DNA of 64,000 nucleotides from Thiocapsa sp. (GTDB taxonomy: Bacteria > Pseudomonadota > Gammaproteobacteria > Chromatiales > Chromatiaceae), in assembly GCF_018399035.1 (NCBI RefSeq), contig NZ_CP073760.1, positions 1,922,001 to 1,986,000 on the forward strand, in the 5' to 3' direction. Shown here one piece after another: positions 26,838-37,471 of this stretch; positions within the stretch are counted from its first letter, which is position 1, and each line of letters opens with the position of its first letter. Made by a program: the position numbers and the translations under genes. The notes under the pieces are model-generated. The model saw only the letters and a program-made list of their open reading frames with translations, was not told where the DNA came from and did not search any database.

Positions 26838-28997
26838 TCACGCATCCAGCCGCGTTGCCGAGGTCGCCGCCGGACCCGGCCGGCCGAACAGATAGCCCTG
26901 AAAGGCATGGCAGCCGTGCCCGGCCAGCCAGTCGCGCTGGGCCTCGGTCTCGACCCCCTCGGCGATGACATCGAGGTGGAGCGTGTCGCCCAAGGCGATG
27001 ATGGTGCGCGCGATCGCCGCATCCCGCTCGTTGGTCACGAGATCCTGTACGAAGGAGCGATCGATCTTGAGCTCCTTGAACGGCAACCGTCCGAGATCCG
27101 CCAGCGAGGAGTAGCCGGTTCCGAAGTCATCGAGTGCAAAGGCGATGCCCCGCTCCTTGAGCACCGACATCTTCGCGATCGTGCCTTCGCGGTCGTCGCG
27201 CAGGAGGTTCTCGGTGATCTCGAGTTTCAGGCGATTCGGATCGCAGCCGTGCCGCTCGATCGCAGCGAAGACCTGAGCGACGAAATCCGGGTGGTGAAAC
27301 TGCACCGCACTGATGTTGATCGCGAGCGTCAGGCCGGCCGTTTCGGTGCGCTCGGACCAGCTTGTCAATTGGGCGCAGGCCATCTCGACAACCCATCGAC
27401 CCAACGGCAGGATCGTCGCGGTCTCCTCGGCCAGGCGGATGAAGGCAGCAGGCTCGAGCAGTCCTCGTTGCGGGTGTTGCCAGCGCAGGAGCCCCTCGGC
27501 ACCGGTCACCTGTCCCGCTCCGTCGACCTGGCTCTGGTAGTGGAGAAGGAACTCGCCGTGATCCAATCCCAGGCGCAGGCGCGAGGCGAGTGCCGCACGC
27601 GCGGACGCCTCGACATGCATCCGGGGGTCGAAGAAACGCACTGTGTCGCGTCCCGCGGCCTTGGCCCGATACATGGCCAGATCGGCCTGCTTCATCAACT
27701 CCTCGACGCGCACGGGCCGCCGCCCGAACAGGGTCACACCCATGCTGGCCGAGCAGCGATACTCATGATTTTCCAGTGCACAAGGCTCGCGCAGTGCTGC
27801 AAGCAGCTTGTTGGCGATGACCTCCGCCTGCGTCGCGGCCTCCTCCGCTCGACCGCTCAGACGCTCCAACATCACCACGAACTCGTCGCCGCCGAGACGG
27901 GCGAGCGTGTCGGTCTCGCGAATACAGGACGAGAGACGCTTGGCGACCTGGCGCAATAACCGGTCGCCCTGATCATGCCCAAGGGTGTCGTTGAGCGTCT
28001 TGAAATCGTCCAAATCGATGAAGATCAGTGCGCCCGTGAGCTGGCTGCGCCGACTCGCCGACACCGCGCGAGCGAGCCGATCCATCAAAAGACGGCGGTT
28101 GGACAGGCCCGTGAGCGGATCGAAGAACGCAAGATGCTTGATCGCCTCCTCGGCACGCTGGCGCTCGGTCGTATCCGTGGTCAAGGCGACGAAACGTGGC
28201 TCCTTGCCTAGGAGTTGCAGACGAATCTCCGCGGGATAGCAGGTACCGTCCTTGCGCCGATGCCGGGTCTGCAACACAACCTGGCTCTTGCTTCCTTGAC
28301 GGAGCGGCTCGAGCAAACGGATAAACGTCGGCGTATCGTAATCGGGCATCAAATCCAACGGGGTCATCGCGGCGAGCTCGTCCATGCCGAAGCCCAGGTT
28401 GGATCGACCGCCCTGATTCACCTGCTCGAAACACAGGTGCTCGGGGTCAAAGACATACACCTCGGTCTGCGCCGTCTCGACGATCTCTCCAAGGCGGCTG
28501 AGCGAATTGTTCGCCGCGTGTCGGGCCGTAATGTCGTGCACGCAGACCACGACCCCGTCGACCTCCCCGAGCTCGTCGAGCCACGGCGCATAGCTCACCT
28601 CACCCCAGCCGGTCCGCACGCCTCGCCTCGGGAGCTGGGCCTCGTACACGACCCTTTCTCCGGCGAGACATGCCTCCAAGCGTGGCTTGACCTCCTTCGC
28701 ATAGAAATCCCGATCCATGATCTCGTCCACGCGACGGCCGATGACCTGCCCGGAGGTCAAGTCCCAGGAGCTCAGGTAAGTGGCGTTGGCGGCGCGATAC
28801 GTGAGATCGCGATCGAGGTAGGCAAAACCGTCGGCGCTCGCCGCGACCATACGTCGGAAAAACTCAGGCTCGCCGCCGCTCGCCGACGTTGGTCGGTTGC
28901 GCACCCCCGAAAAGCGTTCGTTCAATGATCTCCCTCCCGGTCGGACCACATCACGACCCCCCTGAATTCTGGACTCGGCGCACCAACGCTCGAACAC
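26838..28997 (-). CDS. PAS-PAS-GGDEF-EAL c-di-GMP turnover protein
   Basis: 719 aa without membrane helices. Two PAS sensor domains (about 45-160 and 165-280) precede a GGDEF domain (about 290-450, intact RLGGDEF, DPLTGLSNRR) and an EAL domain (about 465-715). The EAL signature reads AEGLLRW, so the conserved Glu is kept but Ala becomes Gly; other catalytic motifs (NISAVQFHHPDF, ALDDFGTGYSSLADLGRLPFKELKID) are intact. It may both make and degrade c-di-GMP, with direction set by the PAS signal. The first ATG (28997) is far from an SD; starts at later codons are possible. Confidence 0.93.
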   Translation of the reverse strand: MFERWCAESRIQGGRDVVRPGGRSLNERFSGVRNRPTSASGGEPEFFRRMVAASADGFAYLDRDLTYRAANATYLSSWDLTSGQVIGRRVDEIMDRDFYAKEVKPRLEACLAGERVVYEAQLPRRGVRTGWGEVSYAPWLDELGEVDGVVVCVHDITARHAANNSLSRLGEIVETAQTEVYVFDPEHLCFEQVNQGGRSNLGFGMDELAAMTPLDLMPDYDTPTFIRLLEPLRQGSKSQVVLQTRHRRKDGTCYPAEIRLQLLGKEPRFVALTTDTTERQRAEEAIKHLAFFDPLTGLSNRRLLMDRLARAVSASRRSQLTGALIFIDLDDFKTLNDTLGHDQGDRLLRQVAKRLSSCIRETDTLARLGGDEFVVMLERLSGRAEEAATQAEVIANKLLAALREPCALENHEYRCSASMGVTLFGRRPVRVEELMKQADLAMYRAKAAGRDTVRFFDPRMHVEASARAALASRLRLGLDHGEFLLHYQSQVDGAGQVTGAEGLLRWQHPQRGLLEPAAFIRLAEETATILPLGRWVVEMACAQLTSWSERTETAGLTLAINISAVQFHHPDFVAQVFAAIERHGCDPNRLKLEITENLLRDDREGTIAKMSVLKERGIAFALDDFGTGYSSLADLGRLPFKELKIDRSFVQDLVTNERDAAIARTIIALGDTLHLDVIAEGVETEAQRDWLAGHGCHAFQGYLFGRPGPAATSATRLDA

Positions 28998-29128
28998 CTC
29001 TGGCTTGAAGATCCGCCCCGAAACCCCGAGTCGCTTTCTCGGCTATGCTCGCCGATGACCCGAATCGACGCAAGAGCGTGTATCGAATCCGACGTCGGTT
29101 TGCAAATGTATTGCAGCGCCGTGCCGTT

Positions 29129-29241
<113 letters not shown>

Positions 29242-29306
29242 ATTGGAACGGGTGCTCAACGTTTTCTGACACGTTGCTTTGTGTACGCGACGGGAATGAT
29301 GCCGCC

Positions 29307-32300
29307 TTACCCCGCGGCACCGGGTACGACACGGTTCCGGCCGGCGGCCTTCGCGCGGTAGAGCTGCTCGTCGGCCAGCTCGAGCAGTCGTTCGGGAAGC
29401 GTTCGATCATCGGGCACGAGCACCGCCGCCCCGATACTGACCGTGACGTGAGCGTTCACCGGAGAATCCAGGTGCGGGATGCCCAGATCCTCGACGGCGA
29501 CGCGCAGACATTCCGCCCGCCGTATGGCTGCCGTCATGTCGCAACCGGCCAGCAGACAAACAAATTCCTCTCCGCCGTAGCGCGCAATCAGATCGTGTCC
29601 GCGACAGGGAACCCCGATCAGTGCCTCGGCAATCGCCCGCAGACAGGCGTCGCCCTCTTGATGGCCATGACGATCGTTGTAGCGTTTGAAGTGGTCGACA
29701 TCCAGGATCAAGGCCGCAAGCGGGTTGCCGTCGCGTTGCGCCCGACGCCACTCCGTGCGCAGGCGCTCGTCGAAGGCGCGCCGGTTGGCGATGCCGGTCA
29801 GCCCGTCCAGATAGGCCATGTCGCGCATCAGGTCGGCTTGCGCCTTCAGGGTCAGATGGGTTCGAACCCGAGCCCGGACCACGGCCGGATTGACCGGCTT
29901 GCTGATGAAATCCACACCGCCGGCCTCGAGCGCCTGGGTTTGATCCAATGCCTCGGTCTGCGCCGTGACGAAGAGGACGGGAACGTCCGCGGTTGCGCCC
30001 TGCTGTTTGAGCGCGCGACAGACCGCCAATCCGTCCATCCCGGGCATGATGACGTCGAGCAGGATCAGATCGGGGGGGGTGCGCCGACAGTGTGCGAGCG
30101 CCTGCTCGCCGTCGGTCGCCATGAAGACCTCGCAATCATCCTGGAAGACCCGATACATCGCCTGGATCTGGATGGGTTGGTCGTCCACGATCAACAGACT
30201 CGGACGCCGTGCATGAGGCCAAATCGGCACAGCCCTCCTCGCAGCGGGGCTTGCCTCGTCGGCGACGACATCGGTGGCACGTCGCCGCTCTCGCGTCCCG
30301 TCTCCGGGAGACGCCTTCGATGGCGGCTGCAGACCATCCAATCGCGCCCGGGCCTGCATCAATGCCTCGTCGAGCTCCCCGAGCATCTCTGCCGTCACGC
30401 AAGCCCCGTTCCTCAGGGCACTCTCGAGACGCATCGCGATTGCGCTTAGACGCACGGCACCGACGGTTGCAGCGAGCCCCTTGAGGGTGTGTACCATCCG
30501 AGCCGAGGTCCCCGCGTCCTTGCCGGTCCCGAGCCGCTCGGCGAGATCCGCAAGCTCTTTGCCCAGCTCGTCGCGGAAGCCCCACAAGAGGGTGTGATAG
30601 AAGACCGCATCGCCGCCGGCGCACTGTAGACCCTGCTCCAGATCGAACCCCTCGAGGGTCCTCGGAAGACTCGGGGCGGGCTCGTCCGGGCCGGGTCGAG
30701 CTCCCGGGCGATCCGGCTCCGAGACCTCGGGCAAGGCGCTTGCTCGGGTCTCGGCGGTACCCGGCGCCAACCAGATGGACAGGGTCCGGTAGAGCGCCTG
30801 GCTGTCGATCGGTTTGGCCAGATGGGCATCGACACCGGCGGCGCGCGCCCGCTCCCGGTCATCGTCCATCACGGCGGCCGAAAGCGCGATCACCGGCAGA
30901 TCCGGTGCCTGGCCACGAATCAAACGCGTCGCCTCGAAGCCGTCCATCACCGGCATCTGCAGATCCATCAACACCAGATCGAAGGGCTGCCTCGCGACGA
31001 TGGCCACGGCCGCGGCCCCGTCGTCCACCAAGGTGACACGTGCCCCGGTCTTCTCGAGCAGGCGTTTCGCGACCACCTGGTTCAGAGGCTTGTCCTCCGC
31101 GACCAGGATCGAAGCGCCGTCGAAACGCGGCGCCGGATTGGGAGTCATCGGGCCGGCATCGCCCGCACACGCCGACGGCGGCTCGGGACCCGCGACGCGC
31201 CGCAGCAGATCCGTATCGCAGGGATCCACCGGTCGGGTCAGCCCTGCGGCCCCGGGAACCCGGCGCAGACGGACACTGAAGCGGAAGGTCGAGCCCTGCC
31301 CTTCCCGGCTCTCGACACCGAGCTCCCCGCCCATGAGCTCGACGAGCTGTTTGGAGATCGCCAGGCCCAGCCCCGTGCCGTCGTAGCGACGCGTGATCCC
31401 GGACTCCACTTGACTGAAGCTGTCGAACAACATCCCGAGCATGTCCGCCGGGATCCCGATGCCGGTGTCGCGGACAGCGAAACCGAGACGGATCTCGTCC
31501 GAGGGCGACATCGTCTCACCCTCGCCCTCGCCTTGGCCGTCATCCGGCGACATCATCTCGACCCGGACCCCGATCTCTCCGCTCGGAGTGAACTTGATCG
31601 CGTTGCCCACCAAGTTGACGAGGATCTGGCGCAAGCGCCCGGCGTCTCCGCGCAGGAGCACCGGAACCTCCGCGGGCACCTCGCAGACCAATCGCAGTCC
31701 ATTGGCACGCGCGCGATGAGCGACGATCGTCGCAATCTCTTTGAGCTTGGCGCGCAGATCGAAGTCCGACGTCTCCAGGGCTACCTTGCCCGCCTCGATC
31801 TTGGAGAGATCCAGGATGTCGTTGATCAGACCCAGCAGGGATTCGGCGCTGATGCGCGCACACTCGGCATACTCGCGCTGCCGCTCGGTCAGCTCGGTGT
31901 CCAGCAACAGCTCGACCATCCCGATGACGCCGTTCATGGGCGTGCGGATCTCGTGACTCATGTTGGACAGAAAGACGCTTTTCGCACGATTCGCGTCCTC
32001 GGCCCGCGATGCCAGAACCTCCGCCCGGGCCGAGGTCTCGGCCAGCCGCCGATTCAGATCCAGGAGGTCGCGCTCGGTCTCTTTGCGCGCGGTCAGATCG
32101 ATGACCATGGCGAGGAGCCGACACTCGCGCGTATCGTCCATCTCCGCGGGCAGCGCCGCCAACGCGAGCTCGCCGACAAAGCCGACCCCGGCACCGCTCG
32201 AGAACGTCAGCTCGGCGACGCTCGCCCGGCCGCTCGCGCAGGCCTGGCGCAACGCCTCGTAGAGCATCGCCTCGCCCCCGCGATCCGTGAATCGGGTTAG

Positions 32301-32750
32301 AAAGTGGTGACGTAGATGCCGCGTACTCAGTCCGAAGAGATCGCCCGCGACACGGTTGACCTCGAGGATCCGGCCGATACGATCGATCACCAGGCCGGCA
32401 ATCGGCATGTCGGAGAAAAGGCGTAAATAGCGCTGCACGGCGCGTTCCGTGTCGAGCTGTGCGGCGCGCAGCTCCTCGTTCTGGATCTCGAGCTCGGCCT
32501 GATAGATGCGCAGGTTCTCGATCAGCTTCAGCGGCTCGATGTCGGCCTGCGCGAGATCGCGCGTCGCCCATGCGAGATCCCCCTGCTCAAGCGCCGCGCG
32601 GGCTTGTCCCTTCAGCGACGACGCCGGTTCGTGAGCCTCCCGGACCGGACCGCCGGCTGGGCCTGCCGGCTTCGGGCTACCGGAGCCCGTGGCCGAAGCC
32701 TGCTCGATCGCCCGATCGGATTCGGGCCGCAAAGCCTTGTCGCTGGTCAT
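29307..32750 (-). CDS. Hybrid histidine kinase fused to HPt, second receiver and GGDEF
   Basis: 1147 aa, a whole phosphorelay plus output in one chain. A coiled coil and PAS (about 75-225) lead to HisKA with His266 ([10 protein letters not shown]), HATPase_c (about 370-500; VGNAIKF, DTGIGIP, GTGLGL) and receiver 1 with Asp596. HPt His754 ([13 protein letters not shown]), receiver 2 with Asp899 ([11 protein letters not shown]) and a GGDEF domain with GGEEF (about 985-1140) follow. Phosphate could pass His266, Asp596, His754, Asp899 and switch c-di-GMP synthesis. It is soluble. The ATG overlaps the stop of the upstream haem-sensor kinase (ATGA), so the two are translationally coupled and probably act together. 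Confidence 0.95.
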   Translation of the reverse strand: MTSDKALRPESDRAIEQASATGSGSPKPAGPAGGPVREAHEPASSLKGQARAALEQGDLAWATRDLAQADIEPLKLIENLRIYQAELEIQNEELRAAQLDTERAVQRYLRLFSDMPIAGLVIDRIGRILEVNRVAGDLFGLSTRHLRHHFLTRFTDRGGEAMLYEALRQACASGRASVAELTFSSGAGVGFVGELALAALPAEMDDTRECRLLAMVIDLTARKETERDLLDLNRRLAETSARAEVLASRAEDANRAKSVFLSNMSHEIRTPMNGVIGMVELLLDTELTERQREYAECARISAESLLGLINDILDLSKIEAGKVALETSDFDLRAKLKEIATIVAHRARANGLRLVCEVPAEVPVLLRGDAGRLRQILVNLVGNAIKFTPSGEIGVRVEMMSPDDGQGEGEGETMSPSDEIRLGFAVRDTGIGIPADMLGMLFDSFSQVESGITRRYDGTGLGLAISKQLVELMGGELGVESREGQGSTFRFSVRLRRVPGAAGLTRPVDPCDTDLLRRVAGPEPPSACAGDAGPMTPNPAPRFDGASILVAEDKPLNQVVAKRLLEKTGARVTLVDDGAAAVAIVARQPFDLVLMDLQMPVMDGFEATRLIRGQAPDLPVIALSAAVMDDDRERARAAGVDAHLAKPIDSQALYRTLSIWLAPGTAETRASALPEVSEPDRPGARPGPDEPAPSLPRTLEGFDLEQGLQCAGGDAVFYHTLLWGFRDELGKELADLAERLGTGKDAGTSARMVHTLKGLAATVGAVRLSAIAMRLESALRNGACVTAEMLGELDEALMQARARLDGLQPPSKASPGDGTRERRRATDVVADEASPAARRAVPIWPHARRPSLLIVDDQPIQIQAMYRVFQDDCEVFMATDGEQALAHCRRTPPDLILLDVIMPGMDGLAVCRALKQQGATADVPVLFVTAQTEALDQTQALEAGGVDFISKPVNPAVVRARVRTHLTLKAQADLMRDMAYLDGLTGIANRRAFDERLRTEWRRAQRDGNPLAALILDVDHFKRYNDRHGHQEGDACLRAIAEALIGVPCRGHDLIARYGGEEFVCLLAGCDMTAAIRRAECLRVAVEDLGIPHLDSPVNAHVTVSIGAAVLVPDDRTLPERLLELADEQLYRAKAAGRNRVVPGAAG

Positions 32751-35161
32751 GGGTCGATCATCCGAGGGTCTTCAAGCGGACGGCCCCGACCGTCGGCCGT
32801 CGTCAAACGCGTAAGCAGCGCGGATACCGAGGCCCTTGCCTCGACAAAATCAAGACGGTCGAGCGCATCGTCCAGAGCGCGTGACTCGCTGCCCGGCATC
32901 CGCGCGATCTGCTCGCGGACCTGCGCAAATCCCTCGAGCGCACGCATGTTGCCCGTGTCCAGAAGCGTCCAAATCTCGCGCAGCCGCGCAACGAGCAGGG
33001 GCGCGCCCGCATCGTCCAGGCCAGTCACGCCCCCATCCGGCTCGGGCTCGCCCGCAGCCACGGCCGTCGTTTGCGCAGCAACCGGCGGCTCGGGCGTCGC
33101 CTTGCCCCCAGCCTTCTCGGGATCTCGCGCCAACCAGCGGGCCAAGGTCTCGAACAACAGGCGGCTGTCGATCGGCTTTGCCAAATGACCTTGGACACCC
33201 GCCACCCGCGCACGCTCTCGGTCGGCCTCCATCACCGCGGCCGACAGTGCGATCACGGGCAGCTCCGGAAAGGACGCGCGGATACGTCGCGTCGCCTCGA
33301 AACCGTCCATCACCGGCATCTGCAGATCCATCAGCACCAGATCGAAGCGCCGCGCCTGCACCAGATCCACCGCCTCCGCACCATGGCTGGCAAGGGTGAC
33401 CTGCGCGCCGGTCTTCTCCAGGATGCGCTTGGCCACCTCTTGATTCAGGAGATTGTCCTCCACCACGAGGACCGAGGCACCGGAAAAATCGGGGACGGGT
33501 GACTTGCGCGACCCGACACGTCGGTCAGACGACGGGTCACCCGACTCGGTCACAGCCCCGGCGCCCGGATCGCCGAGAGGCGCCGGACCATGCGTCTCGA
33601 CATCCGCAGGATCGGCCAAAGGCAAGGCCAGCTCGACCGCAAAGGTACTGCCCTCGCCCGCCGTCGATTCGACTCCGAAGGTCCCGTTCATGCGCTCGAC
33701 CAACAGACGACTGATCACCAACCCCAGCCCCCTGCCGCCATAGGGCCGGGTGCTCGAGGTATCGGCCTGAAAGAAGGGCTCGAAGAGCCGGCCGACCGTC
33801 TCCTCGCTCATGCCGACCCCGGTGTCTCGAACCTCCAGACGCAGGCGCACCCGATCGGCGTCGCGCCCGAGATGCAGGATCCTCAGCACGACCTCGCCCT
33901 GCTCGGTGAACTTGACTGCGTTGCCGATCAAGTTGGAGAGGATCTGCTCGAGACGCGACACATCCCCGAGCAGCGCGGGAGGGATCTCGGGATCGACTCG
34001 AACGCGCAGCTTGAGTCCCTTCGCCGCAATCGCCGGCCCGAACAAGCTCTGCATCTGCGAGGCGAGCGCCGCCGGACGGAAGGCTCGCGGATCCAGCATG
34101 AGCCGTCCGGCCTCGACCGCCGAGTAGTCCAAGATGTCGGCGATGATCCCCGAGAGCATGCGCGAGGCACTGCGGATCTTGCCGAGCGAATCGCGCTGCT
34201 CATCGCTCAAGGGCGTCCGCAGCAGGACATCGCTCAGCCCGATCACCGCATTCATCGGGGTGCGGATCTCGTGACTCATGTTGGCGAGAAACTCGCTTTT
34301 TGCACGACCGGCACGCTCTGCCTCGGACAGGGCCTCGTCCAAAGCGGCATTCTGAGCAGTCATCGCCTCCGTCTTGGCGTGGAGCTCGCGATTCAAGCCA
34401 CGGGTGCGCGCGTTCAGCCCTTCCACCTGCGCAGCCTGGCGCCACAAGAGCCAACCGACGCCCCAGATCAGCACCAGAACCGTTGCGAGAAAGCCGAGAT
34501 GACCGATGCGCAGCTGCATGACGCCGGCGCCGATGGCCGTTCGAAAGGGCTCGTACGGCAGCGACACGCGGATCCCGCCGCGCACGCTCCCGATCCTGTA
34601 ACCGTCTCTCTCGTGACAGGCTAGACAGGGCTCCTCCGTGATCAATGCACCCATGTACCGAAAGCTCTCGTGTCCGCCCTCCTGCGTCAGACCGATGTAC
34701 TCGCGTACACCCGCATCGAAGGCCATCAGGGCATCGCGCTCCCAGTCATCCGGGGCATTCAGTGGGTTCAGTGGCTTGAGGCTGGTGATCTTGAAGCGAA
34801 CACCCTCCTGATCGGCCGCCAGCTCGGAGAGCAGCCGGGTCATGTACGCCGGGTTGATCTTGGTCAGCTCCACTCCGTCGCGGGTCACGACATCGCGTGC
34901 CGGATCCTCCAGATACGGGTTGGGGGCGATCAGGTCGGTCACGGGAACATAGACGCCGTTGTGCAGCGCATTCCAACGGCGCGTCAGCACCAACTGCTTG
35001 AAGAAGGTCACGCCCATCTCGTGTGCGAGATGCCGATGATGGCCCTCGACCCGACCGGCACTGAGCGCGAAGGACAGCAGGGTCGCCCCGATCAGCAGGG
35101 CCGACAGGAACCCGAGGAAGATCACGATCTGTCGTTTGAGGCTCACGTCGAGGTCCGTCAA
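32747..35161 (-). CDS. DUF3365 (haem-binding sensor) hybrid histidine kinase
   Basis: 804 aa. TM1 (about 12-32) is followed by a periplasmic Tll0287-like/DUF3365 domain (about 40-215) with a c-type haem motif C179-L-A-C182-H183 ([13 protein letters not shown]). TM2 (about 220-240), coiled coil, HisKA His297, HATPase_c (about 400-515) and a receiver with Asp612 complete it. The DUF3365 domain with covalent haem suggests redox or gas sensing outside the membrane. The best-fitting start is TTG 35161 (MTDLDVSL), with a weak SD; GTG 35146 is possible. The gene overlaps the next kinase by 4 bp. Its first 40 bp and upstream region are duplicated at 43.1 kb. Confidence 0.93.
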   Translation of the reverse strand: MTDLDVSLKRQIVIFLGFLSALLIGATLLSFALSAGRVEGHHRHLAHEMGVTFFKQLVLTRRWNALHNGVYVPVTDLIAPNPYLEDPARDVVTRDGVELTKINPAYMTRLLSELAADQEGVRFKITSLKPLNPLNAPDDWERDALMAFDAGVREYIGLTQEGGHESFRYMGALITEEPCLACHERDGYRIGSVRGGIRVSLPYEPFRTAIGAGVMQLRIGHLGFLATVLVLIWGVGWLLWRQAAQVEGLNARTRGLNRELHAKTEAMTAQNAALDEALSEAERAGRAKSEFLANMSHEIRTPMNAVIGLSDVLLRTPLSDEQRDSLGKIRSASRMLSGIIADILDYSAVEAGRLMLDPRAFRPAALASQMQSLFGPAIAAKGLKLRVRVDPEIPPALLGDVSRLEQILSNLIGNAVKFTEQGEVVLRILHLGRDADRVRLRLEVRDTGVGMSEETVGRLFEPFFQADTSSTRPYGGRGLGLVISRLLVERMNGTFGVESTAGEGSTFAVELALPLADPADVETHGPAPLGDPGAGAVTESGDPSSDRRVGSRKSPVPDFSGASVLVVEDNLLNQEVAKRILEKTGAQVTLASHGAEAVDLVQARRFDLVLMDLQMPVMDGFEATRRIRASFPELPVIALSAAVMEADRERARVAGVQGHLAKPIDSRLLFETLARWLARDPEKAGGKATPEPPVAAQTTAVAAGEPEPDGGVTGLDDAGAPLLVARLREIWTLLDTGNMRALEGFAQVREQIARMPGSESRALDDALDRLDFVEARASVSALLTRLTTADGRGRPLEDPRMIDP

Positions 35162-35274
35162 GGCCGAGCGTGGAGCGTCCCCCGCCCCGGGAGCAGGCCC
35201 GACCGCGCACCGCGCGGCCGAGCGCAGCCTGCATCTGACGACACCTTAGACCGGCCCGACCTCCCGGCCAAGCC
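35120..35274. repeat. 155-bp direct repeat, left copy (covers kinase start)
   Basis: Aligns without gaps to 43073-43227 (roughly 90% identical by eye). It includes the first 14 codons of the haem-sensor kinase and about 110 bp of its upstream region. Confidence 0.9.
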
Positions 35275-35376
35275 CTACCGGGCAAAAACAAGGTGACTTC
35301 ATTATGCCGCCACCCGCGTGATCCGTCTCCCTGGATACCGCAAGCTGAAGATGCCGCAGATCCCGCCCCGCCGAGG

Positions 35377-36951
35377 TCAGGCGCGAATCACGTGAATGGA
35401 GCGCCCCCGGGGGCTGGGCAGGGTGGTGCTGTCGGTGCGTTCGGCGATCGGCGGCTGTCCGGCACGGCGGTCGAAGATCACCAGCCAGCCGCTGTCCAGC
35501 CCCAAGCCGGCGAGATAGTCGTCGAGCTGGATCAGCCCCTCGGCAAGCGGATCGGGGCGGCCATCGCGCCAGACCTTGAGCTCCATCCCCAGCGTCACCG
35601 CCCCATAGCGCAGACACAAATCCATGCGCCCCATGCCGATGGCGTATTCGCGCTCCAGGGTACCGCCGCCGTTGATCACCCGATGTAGAAAGGCCATGAG
35701 CACCAGGTGGGGGGCGATTTCGTGATATGGGGCGCTTTTGAGCAGCGGCTCGCCGTGTTGGCGCCAGAAGGCGAGGAAGGCGTCGAGCAGCGCGGCCGGA
35801 TCCAGGGTGCCGTCGGCCTTGAGCCAGCTCGGCGCGATGCGGGGCAGCGAATCCCGGGGACCGCTGGTCAGAACGCGTGGCAGCACCTCGCGATAGATGG
35901 GGTTGGCGACGATCAGGCCACCGGCGCCGTCGCGCCTGAGCAGCCCGAGATCGACCAGATAGTCGCGGTCGTCCTCGGCGACCGTCTCCGGCGTCAGCCC
36001 GGCCAGCATCGGCTCGATGACGCGGCGCACGCGCGGTTCCTGGAGCTTGTGGGCGAGCTGATCCAGATGGGTCACGCGCTCGACGATCATCGCCTCCTTG
36101 GCCTGATCGATCAGGTCTAAGGTAATCGGCCGGGACCGGTCGCGTCCGGCGGGCAGTTTGAAACAGGCGCGGTAGGCCAGGGCGTTGACCAGCCAGGGCT
36201 GCCCCCGGGTCAGCTCCCAGACGCGCTCCAGCGCCTCCGGGGTGAAGACCTGCCCGGTCTCTTGGGTATGCTCCAGCAGCAGGGTGCGGGTCTCCGCGGC
36301 GCTGAAATCGCCCAGCCGCAGCGATTCGGCCTTGATGTTGAAGGCGCTGCCGCCGGTGATGGGTTCAGATTCGGATGATGCATGAATGCGGTAGTCGCGC
36401 AGATCGCGCACGCCGCACAGGATGACGGTCTGGGGAAAGGCGGTCGGACGTTGCGGATAGCCGGCCCGCAGTTGGCGCAACAGCGACAGCAGGGTATCCC
36501 CGACCAGGGCATCGACCTCGTCGAGCAGCAGCACCAGAGGCCGGGGCGATCGCGCACACCATTCGGCGAGAAAGCTCTGTACCGCGAGATGTCGCCCGGG
36601 ACTCTCCAGAACCTCCGCCGCCACGGCTTCGGCCTGGTCGTCACCCAGCCACCAGCGCGCGCCGTGTGCGATGGCCTGAGTCACCGTGGCCATGGCGGCA
36701 TCCACCTGCTCGCGATACGCCTGCGCCGGTTCCAAATTGGCATAGACCGCCCGATAGCGCCCCTCCCGATTCAGATGCGCCATGAGCGCCAGCAGGCAGG
36801 AGGTCTTGCCGGTCTGGCGCGGGGCGTGGAGCAGGAAGTATTTTTCCTGGTCGATCAGATTCAGGACTTCGGCCAGATCCCAGCGCGACAGCGGCGGCAG
36901 GCTGTAGTGACGGTCTGGCCGAACCGGGCCTTCGGTGGTGAAGAAGCGCAT
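35377..36951 (-). CDS. AAA-like ATPase with C-terminal PD-(D/E)XK-type domain, paralogue 1
   Basis: 524 aa. The N-terminal P-loop APRQTGKT (43-50) and Walker B LLLDEVD (141-147) belong to the STAND-like 'AAA-like domain' group. A winged-helix region follows (about 290-390), then a C-terminal domain with GRMDLCLRYGAVTLGMELKVW, matching the D...E-x-K core of PD-(D/E)XK nucleases. Proteins of this type are common in variable islands; function is unproved. It is nearly identical to the gene at 39615-41189 except for residues about 73-138 and 318-370. Confidence 0.85.
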   Translation of the reverse strand: MRFFTTEGPVRPDRHYSLPPLSRWDLAEVLNLIDQEKYFLLHAPRQTGKTSCLLALMAHLNREGRYRAVYANLEPAQAYREQVDAAMATVTQAIAHGARWWLGDDQAEAVAAEVLESPGRHLAVQSFLAEWCARSPRPLVLLLDEVDALVGDTLLSLLRQLRAGYPQRPTAFPQTVILCGVRDLRDYRIHASSESEPITGGSAFNIKAESLRLGDFSAAETRTLLLEHTQETGQVFTPEALERVWELTRGQPWLVNALAYRACFKLPAGRDRSRPITLDLIDQAKEAMIVERVTHLDQLAHKLQEPRVRRVIEPMLAGLTPETVAEDDRDYLVDLGLLRRDGAGGLIVANPIYREVLPRVLTSGPRDSLPRIAPSWLKADGTLDPAALLDAFLAFWRQHGEPLLKSAPYHEIAPHLVLMAFLHRVINGGGTLEREYAIGMGRMDLCLRYGAVTLGMELKVWRDGRPDPLAEGLIQLDDYLAGLGLDSGWLVIFDRRAGQPPIAERTDSTTLPSPRGRSIHVIRA

Positions 36952-37471
36952 GGCGTCTCTCGTGGATCGTGGATCGCGGGGAGCATAGCATCGTCGCCGT
37001 CATACCGGGTCTGGCTGCTGGGCGATCCCGGTTGCTGACGGCTGTGCAGCATGGTGTTGCCCCCGGGCGGCGAGGGATAGGAAATTCAACCGCACGGGCG
37101 GCTGAAGCGGGGATGCGGCGCGAAAGCGAGCTCGCCGGGGCATCGAGCTGCTGGCCTTCGCCATCGCGGAGCTGGCAAGCGTCGGGCTCCTGCCGAAGGA
37201 TCTCGACGGCCTCTTGTGGCGCGGTGGCTTTCCTGCACTCGACGACCGCCCGCTCGGGCCGGACTACCGTGGTCTGCCCCAGGTTTCCTCGGGCGGTCGA
37301 CGATCGGCGCGTCTTTCGGCCGACAGGACGCGCAGATCAGCCGGATCGTGCGGCGCGAGGGTGATGCAAAACACAAGACCTGACCCTGCCCTGCTCGCCG
37401 ACTGAAGTCGGCGGTCCGGGGGGATGTCGATTTCGACAGCGTCCTGGCCTTGCCGACGACCCTCCCTGTCG
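36952..37471. other. Spacer between ATPase cassettes
   Basis: 520 bp. The first 45 bp are shared with the upstream flank of the second ATPase copy (GGGAGCATAGCATCGTCGCC). It contains the DUF4143-like fragment at 37142-37267. No intact gene is supported. Confidence 0.6.
37142..37267 (+). pseudogene. Fragment of a DUF4143/AAA_14-type ATPase
   Basis: In-frame stretch IELLAFAIAELASVGLLPK, then DLDGLLWRGGFPALDDRPLGP. This is the segment of DUF4143 ATPases that normally reads L-PF-L-EL...LLP-DLD-LLWRGGYPALYDR. Both flanks are missing. It indicates a further member of the ATPase-nuclease type once stood in this island. Confidence 0.5.
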
